From contig JAUCBJ010003840.1 of assembly GCA_032718475.1 (NCBI GenBank), positions 1 to 64,000 on the forward strand: a DNA stretch of 64,000 bases, given 5' to 3'. Below are positions 38,801 to 44,800 of this stretch, piece after piece. Both the position numbers and the translations under genes were made by a program. Origin of the DNA: Nemertoderma westbladi (lineage: Eukaryota; Xenacoelomorpha; Nemertodermatida; Nemertodermatidae). The notes under the pieces were generated by a model. That model had not been told where the DNA came from. It did not search any database and was given only the letters and a program-made list of their open reading frames with translations. The first letter of the stretch is position 1, and every line of letters begins with the position of its first letter.

Positions 38801-41800
38801 TCGAGTTAATGGGACTGTTAGAACGCGCGGACCAGCGGTTTGTGTGGAACTCCGGGTTGCTACGGGATTTAGCGAGTCACGGCGGACTACACCGATACCT
38901 ACTCCCGGTGATGTGCGGCTTCGTGTCCATCCGAAGTTGCTCTGTGGGCGGGAGGCGGTTCGTGTGGGCGCTGGTCTCGAGGTTGGCGTGGTTGCGCGCC
39001 GGCGCGCGGTACTACATGCGCGGCTTGGACCAGGACGGGAACGCCGCCAACTACGTGGAGACCGAACAGATCGTGGAATACTCGAGAAACTGTTGCAGCT
39101 TCGTGCAGACTCGGGGTTCGATACCGTTGTACTGGTCGCAGTGTCCCAACCTCTGGTACAAACCGGTCCCTTTGTTAGCCGACCCAGAGGACCAGACGGC
39201 CGGATTCGGTAGACACTTCGACGAACAATTCTACCGTTACGGGAAACAAACAATCGTTAATCTCGTAGACAATAAAGGCAAAGAGAAGATTCTGAACGGG
39301 GCATTCGAGAGAACTGTTGAAAGGAGTCGGAACAAATACCCAGGACTTTCTTACGAATATTTCGACTTTCATAAGGAGTGTAGCCAACTGCGATGGGGTC
39401 GTTTGTCTATTCTTATCGACCGTCTCGAGCCCCAGAGACTCTCTCACGGATACTTCCACGTGACTCGAGATGGAACCCACGTTAGAAAACAGACCGGAGT
39501 GTTCCGCACCAACTGCATCGACTGTCTGGACCGCACCAACGTGGTGCAGAGCCTCGTGGCTAAACGCAGTCTCGCGCAGCAACTGGTCGCCTTGGGGGTC
39601 ATCAGCGAGTTCGGGGTGGTTGACGAGTTGGAAGAGATGGACCGGGTCTACAAATCGGTCTGGGCGGACAACGCGGACACCTGCGCTCGACACTACACCG
39701 GCACGGGGGCCCTCAAGACGGACTACACGCGGACGGGGAAACGCACCGTGCTGGGGGCCCTCAAGGACGGGTGGAACTCCAGCATACGATACTACAAGAA
39801 CAACTTCACTGACGGTTATAAACAGGACGCGATAGACCTGTTCCTGGGCAACTACGTGGTCACGGGGACAGAGGGTGTGGGGAACGTTCCCTCCCCGTTG
39901 CGTTCCGCTCCCACCAGACTCCAGGTCATCCTTCCGCTGCTCCTCATCGTCTCTCTTGCCGTACTCATCGTCATCTTCCTTCTCCCCTCTTCCGACCTCC
40001 GTCTCCAGTACGGACACGTCCTCTTCTGGACTCTCATCATCGTCTCTTCGGTTTATCTTATCCTCCGAAACGGTTACGAGTTTGTCGACCGACCCCGGTT
40101 AGTAATTCGTCCGGAACTCAACGTCGTTGTCTAACCGTTAAGATTCCTAACTAACTCTCGCCTTACTCTAATAGAATTCCAGTTTGTTTCTTTCTAGAAT
40201 ACTTCAGATCGTTGTTACATTTCCTCTTACTAGTTTCCGCCTATAATTTCCGTAAGTATTCCACCCCCCGCTCTCACCCCCTAATTAATTATGCAATGTT
40301 AATTTGACGGCTGGATATTTTTTTGTTGCTAATTTAATTATTGTGGGAATTAAAAGATACGACATAATTGAACCAACATAATATAGATGATTATTTAATT
40401 CAATACAATGTTACTACAACCACACTGTCTAGAGTCTACCACACTATCTACCACACCTACCACACTATCTACTGTATTTCATTTTAGACTTAATTGTAGC
40501 AAAAATTATTTTCAACAAGAATATTATTTATGGGATTTTGAGTTGATTTGTGTTTAATGGTGCAATTTTATTTAGATAATAAATGTGAGTCTATTAGTTA
40601 AATGGTTTATTGCTGGGCGATATTTGTAGTGGCATTGACGTTGCTATTTGTGTTTAAACTATTTACTATCTATATGCTAGTATTGATTGAGTGTGCTTTA
40701 AATTAAATATTATAATAGAGAAGCGGCAATAATAATAACATTGTCATTTAAACAAACCTTCACTTGTTTCCTAGGTTACCCCTGCCACTCACTGTCGGCA
40801 GTCTAGGAGTCGAGCAGAATTCCGGTTCCGGTTACCGGAACCGGAATTAAATAAAAATATCGAGAGTAACAATTTTTTAATAAGGGTTGTATATTTATTT
40901 TTTCCTATAAATGTTCTAGAGCAAAAAACATGTGTTCTAGAATAAAAATATTCATAAAAATTGATAGCTATCACATCTTCTATAATATTTTTTACTCTCG
41001 ATATTTTTACTCTCGATATTTTTACTATCGATATTTTTACTATCGATATGTTTACTCTCGCTCGATATTTTTACTCTCGCTCGATATTTTTCATGTCTCG
41101 ATATTTTTTAATATAACCGGTTTTTCACGTCCGTGTGAGCCCCCACGCTTTTTCACGTCCATGTGAGCCCACACCTTTAAACGTACACGTCCATGTGAGC
41201 CCAACCGCTTTTTCACGTCCATGTGAGCCCCACGCTTATACTTACACGTCCATGTGAGCCCAACCGCTTTTTCACGTCCATGTGAGCCCACACGCTTAAA
41301 CTTACACGTCCATGTGAGCCCACACGCTTAAACTTACACGTCCATGTGAGCCCCACGCTTATATTTACACGTCCGTGTGAGCCCCCACGCCTTTTCACGT
41401 CCATGTGAGCCCACACCTTTAAACGTACACGTCCATGTGAGCCCAACCGCTTTTTCACGTCCATGTGAGCCCCACGCTTATACTTACACGTCCATGTGAG
41501 CCCAACCGCTTTTTCACGTCCATGTGAGCCCACACGCTTAAACTTACACGTCCATGTGAGCCCACACGCTTAAACTTACACGTCCATGTGAGCCCCACGC
41601 TTATATTTACACGTCCGTGTGAGCCCCCACGCCTTTTCACGTCCATGTGAGCCCACACCTTTAAACTTACACGTCCATGTGAGCCCACACGCTTAAACTT
41701 ACACGTCCATGTGAGCCCCACGCTTATATTTACACGTCCGTGTGAGCCCCACGCTTATACTTACACGTCCCGTCCGTGTGAGCCCCCACGCCTTTTCACG

Positions 41801-44800
41801 TCCATGTGAGTCCACACGCTTAAACTTACACGTCCATGTGAGCCCCACGCTTATATTTACACGTCCGTGTGAGCCCCACGCTTATACCTACACGTCCCGT
41901 CCGTGTGAGCCCCCACGCCTTTTCACGTCCATGTGAGCCCACACGCTTAAACTTACACGTCCATGTGAGCCCCACGCTTACACTTACACGTCCGTGTAAG
42001 CCCCCACGCCTTTTCACGTCCATGTGAGCCCACACGCTTAAACTTACACGTCCATGTGAGCCCCACGCTTATACTTACACGTCCGTGTGAGCCCCCACGC
42101 TTTTTCACGTCCATGTGAGCCCACACGCTTAGAGCCCACACGCTTAAACTTACACGTCCATGTGAGCCCCACGCTTATACTTACACGTACGTGCGAGCCC
42201 CCACGCTTTTTCACGTCCATGTGAGCCCACACGCTTAAACTTACACGTCCCTGTGAGCCCCACGCTTATACTTACACGTCCGTGTGAGCCCCCACGCTTT
42301 TTCACGTCCATGTGAGCCCACACGCTTAAACTTACACGTCCATGTGAGCCCACACGCTTAAACTTACACGTCAATGTGAGCCCCCACGCTTTTTTTCACG
42401 TCCATGTGAGCCCACACGTTTAAACTTACACGCCCATGTGAGCCCAACCGCTTTTTCACGTCCATGTGAGACCACACGTTTAAACTTACACGTCCGTGTG
42501 AGCCCCCACGCTTTTTCACGTCCATGTGAACCCCCACGCTTAAACTTACACGTCCATGTGAGCCCCCACGCCTTTTCACGTCCATGTGAGCCCCCACTTA
42601 AACTTACACGTCCGTGTGAGCCCCCACGCTTTTTCACGTCCATGTGAGACCACACGTTTAAACTTACACGTCCGTGTGAGCCCAACCGCTTTTTCACGTC
42701 CATGTGAGACCACACGTTTAAACTTACACGTCCGTGTGAGCCCCCACGCTTTTTCACGTCCATGTGAGCCCAGCTGCTTTTTCACGTCCATGTGAGCCCC
42801 CACTTAAACTTACACGTCCGTGTGAGCCCCCACGCTTTTTCACGTCCATGTGAGACCACACGTTTAAACTTACACGCCCATGTGAGCCCAACCGCTTTTT
42901 CACGTCCATGTGAGACCACACGTTTAAACTTACACGTCCGTGTGAGCCCCCACGCTTTTTCACGTCCATGTGAACCCCCACGCTTAAACTTACACGTCCG
43001 TGTGAGCCCCCACGCTTTTTCACGTCCATGTGAGCCCCCACGCTTAAACTTACACGTCCGTGTGAGCCCCACGCTTTTTCACGTCCATGTGAGCCCCCAC
43101 GCTTAAACTTACACGTCCGTGTGAGCCCAACCGCTTTTTCACGTCCATGTGAGCCCCCACGCTTAAACTTACACGTCCGTGTGAGCCCCCACGCTTTTTC
43201 ACGTCCATGTGAGCCCCCACGCTTAAACTTACACGTCCGTGTGAGCCCAACCGCTTTTTCACGTCCATGTGAGCCCCCACGCTTAAACTTACACGTCCGT
43301 GTGAGCCCCCACGCTTTTTCACGTCCATGTGAACCCCAACGCTTAAACTTACACGTCCGTGTGAGCCCCCACGCTTTTTTATTATTGATAGTAACAATGT
43401 GTTGGCAAGCTGTATTTTTCGAGGTGTTTCTTATTATACAATTATTATAGAAAGGGATCTAGGGGTCTTAACCTCGAATGATAAGTTTATTTTACCGAAA
43501 ATAACTTATCATTTATTGGCGCAATTGTAGGACTAATCCCATCACATGCGTACTTTTAAACCGGGTAGTGTACAAATTTAGGAATCGCGTATTTTTTCTT
43601 GAAATTAATATCTCATATCTCTCCAAACCACGTACGCGTTTCGACCTTACTGGGTCTCATCAGCGTGGTGTCGGATTCGAACCTGGGACCTCGAGGTGGA
43701 AGCGGAGACTACAACCACTAGGCCACAGGTTCTTGAGATATGGAGTATTAATTTCAAAGCCAGCTGCCATTTTTTCACGTCCATGTGAGCCCCCACGCTT
43801 AAACTTACACGTCCATGTGAGCCCAGCTGCTTTTTCACGTCCATGTGAGACCACACGTTTAAACTTACACGTCCGTGTGAGCCCCCACGCTTTTTCACGT
43901 CCATGTGAGCCCCCACGCTTAAACTTACACGTCCATGTGAGCCCCCACGCTTTTTCACGTCCATGTGAGCCCCCACGCTTAAACTTACACGTCCATGTGA
44001 GCCCAGCTGCTTTTTCACGTCCATGTGAGACCACACGTTTAAACTTACACGTCCGTGTGAGCCCCCACGCTTTTTCACGTCCATGTGAGCCCCCATGCTT
44101 AAACTTACACGTCCATGTGAGCCCAGCTGCTTTTTCACTTCCATGTGAGCCCCCACGCTTTTTCACGTCCATGTGAGCCCCCACGCTTAAACTTACACGT
44201 CCATGTGAGCCCAGCTGCTTTTTCACGTCCATGTGAGACCACGCGTTTAAACTTACACGTCCGTGTGACCCCCACGCTTTTTCACGTCCATGTGAGCCCC
44301 CACGCTTAAACTTACACGTCCATGTGAGCCCCCACGCTTTTTCACGTCCATGTGAGCCCCCATGCTTAAACTTACACGTCCATGTGAGCCCAGCTGCTTT
44401 TTCACGTCCATGTGAGACCACACGTTGAAACTTACACGTCCGTGTGAGCCCCACGCTTTTTCACGTCCATGTGAGCCCCCACGCTTAAACTTACACGTCC
44501 ATGTGAGCCCCCACGCTTTTTCACGTCCATGTGAGCCCAACCGCTTTTTCACTTCCATGTGAGCCCCCACGCTTTTTCACGTCCATGTGAGCCCACACGC
44601 TTATACTTACACGTCTGTATGAGCTCGACTTTCCATAATACGATAAAAACAGGAAGGTAATTCTTCACATTTTCAAAACAATGAGAAATTTGCGCGACTA
44701 ATCTACAGGCAAAACCAATTCTATGAAAGTTCTATCAATGTGCTTGCCGGTACAGGTAGTGCTATTACAGAATTCCCTTTCCAACCTACAAGTCGTGCTG

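Noticed and set aside
38759-40040. Antisense frames of up to 280 codons in SAC1
   Set aside because: Shadow frames caused by the GC-rich SAC1 coding sequence on the plus strand.
41091-44570. Many frames of 60-260 codons in both strands
   Set aside because: All are readings of the 29/30-bp array with the SINE.
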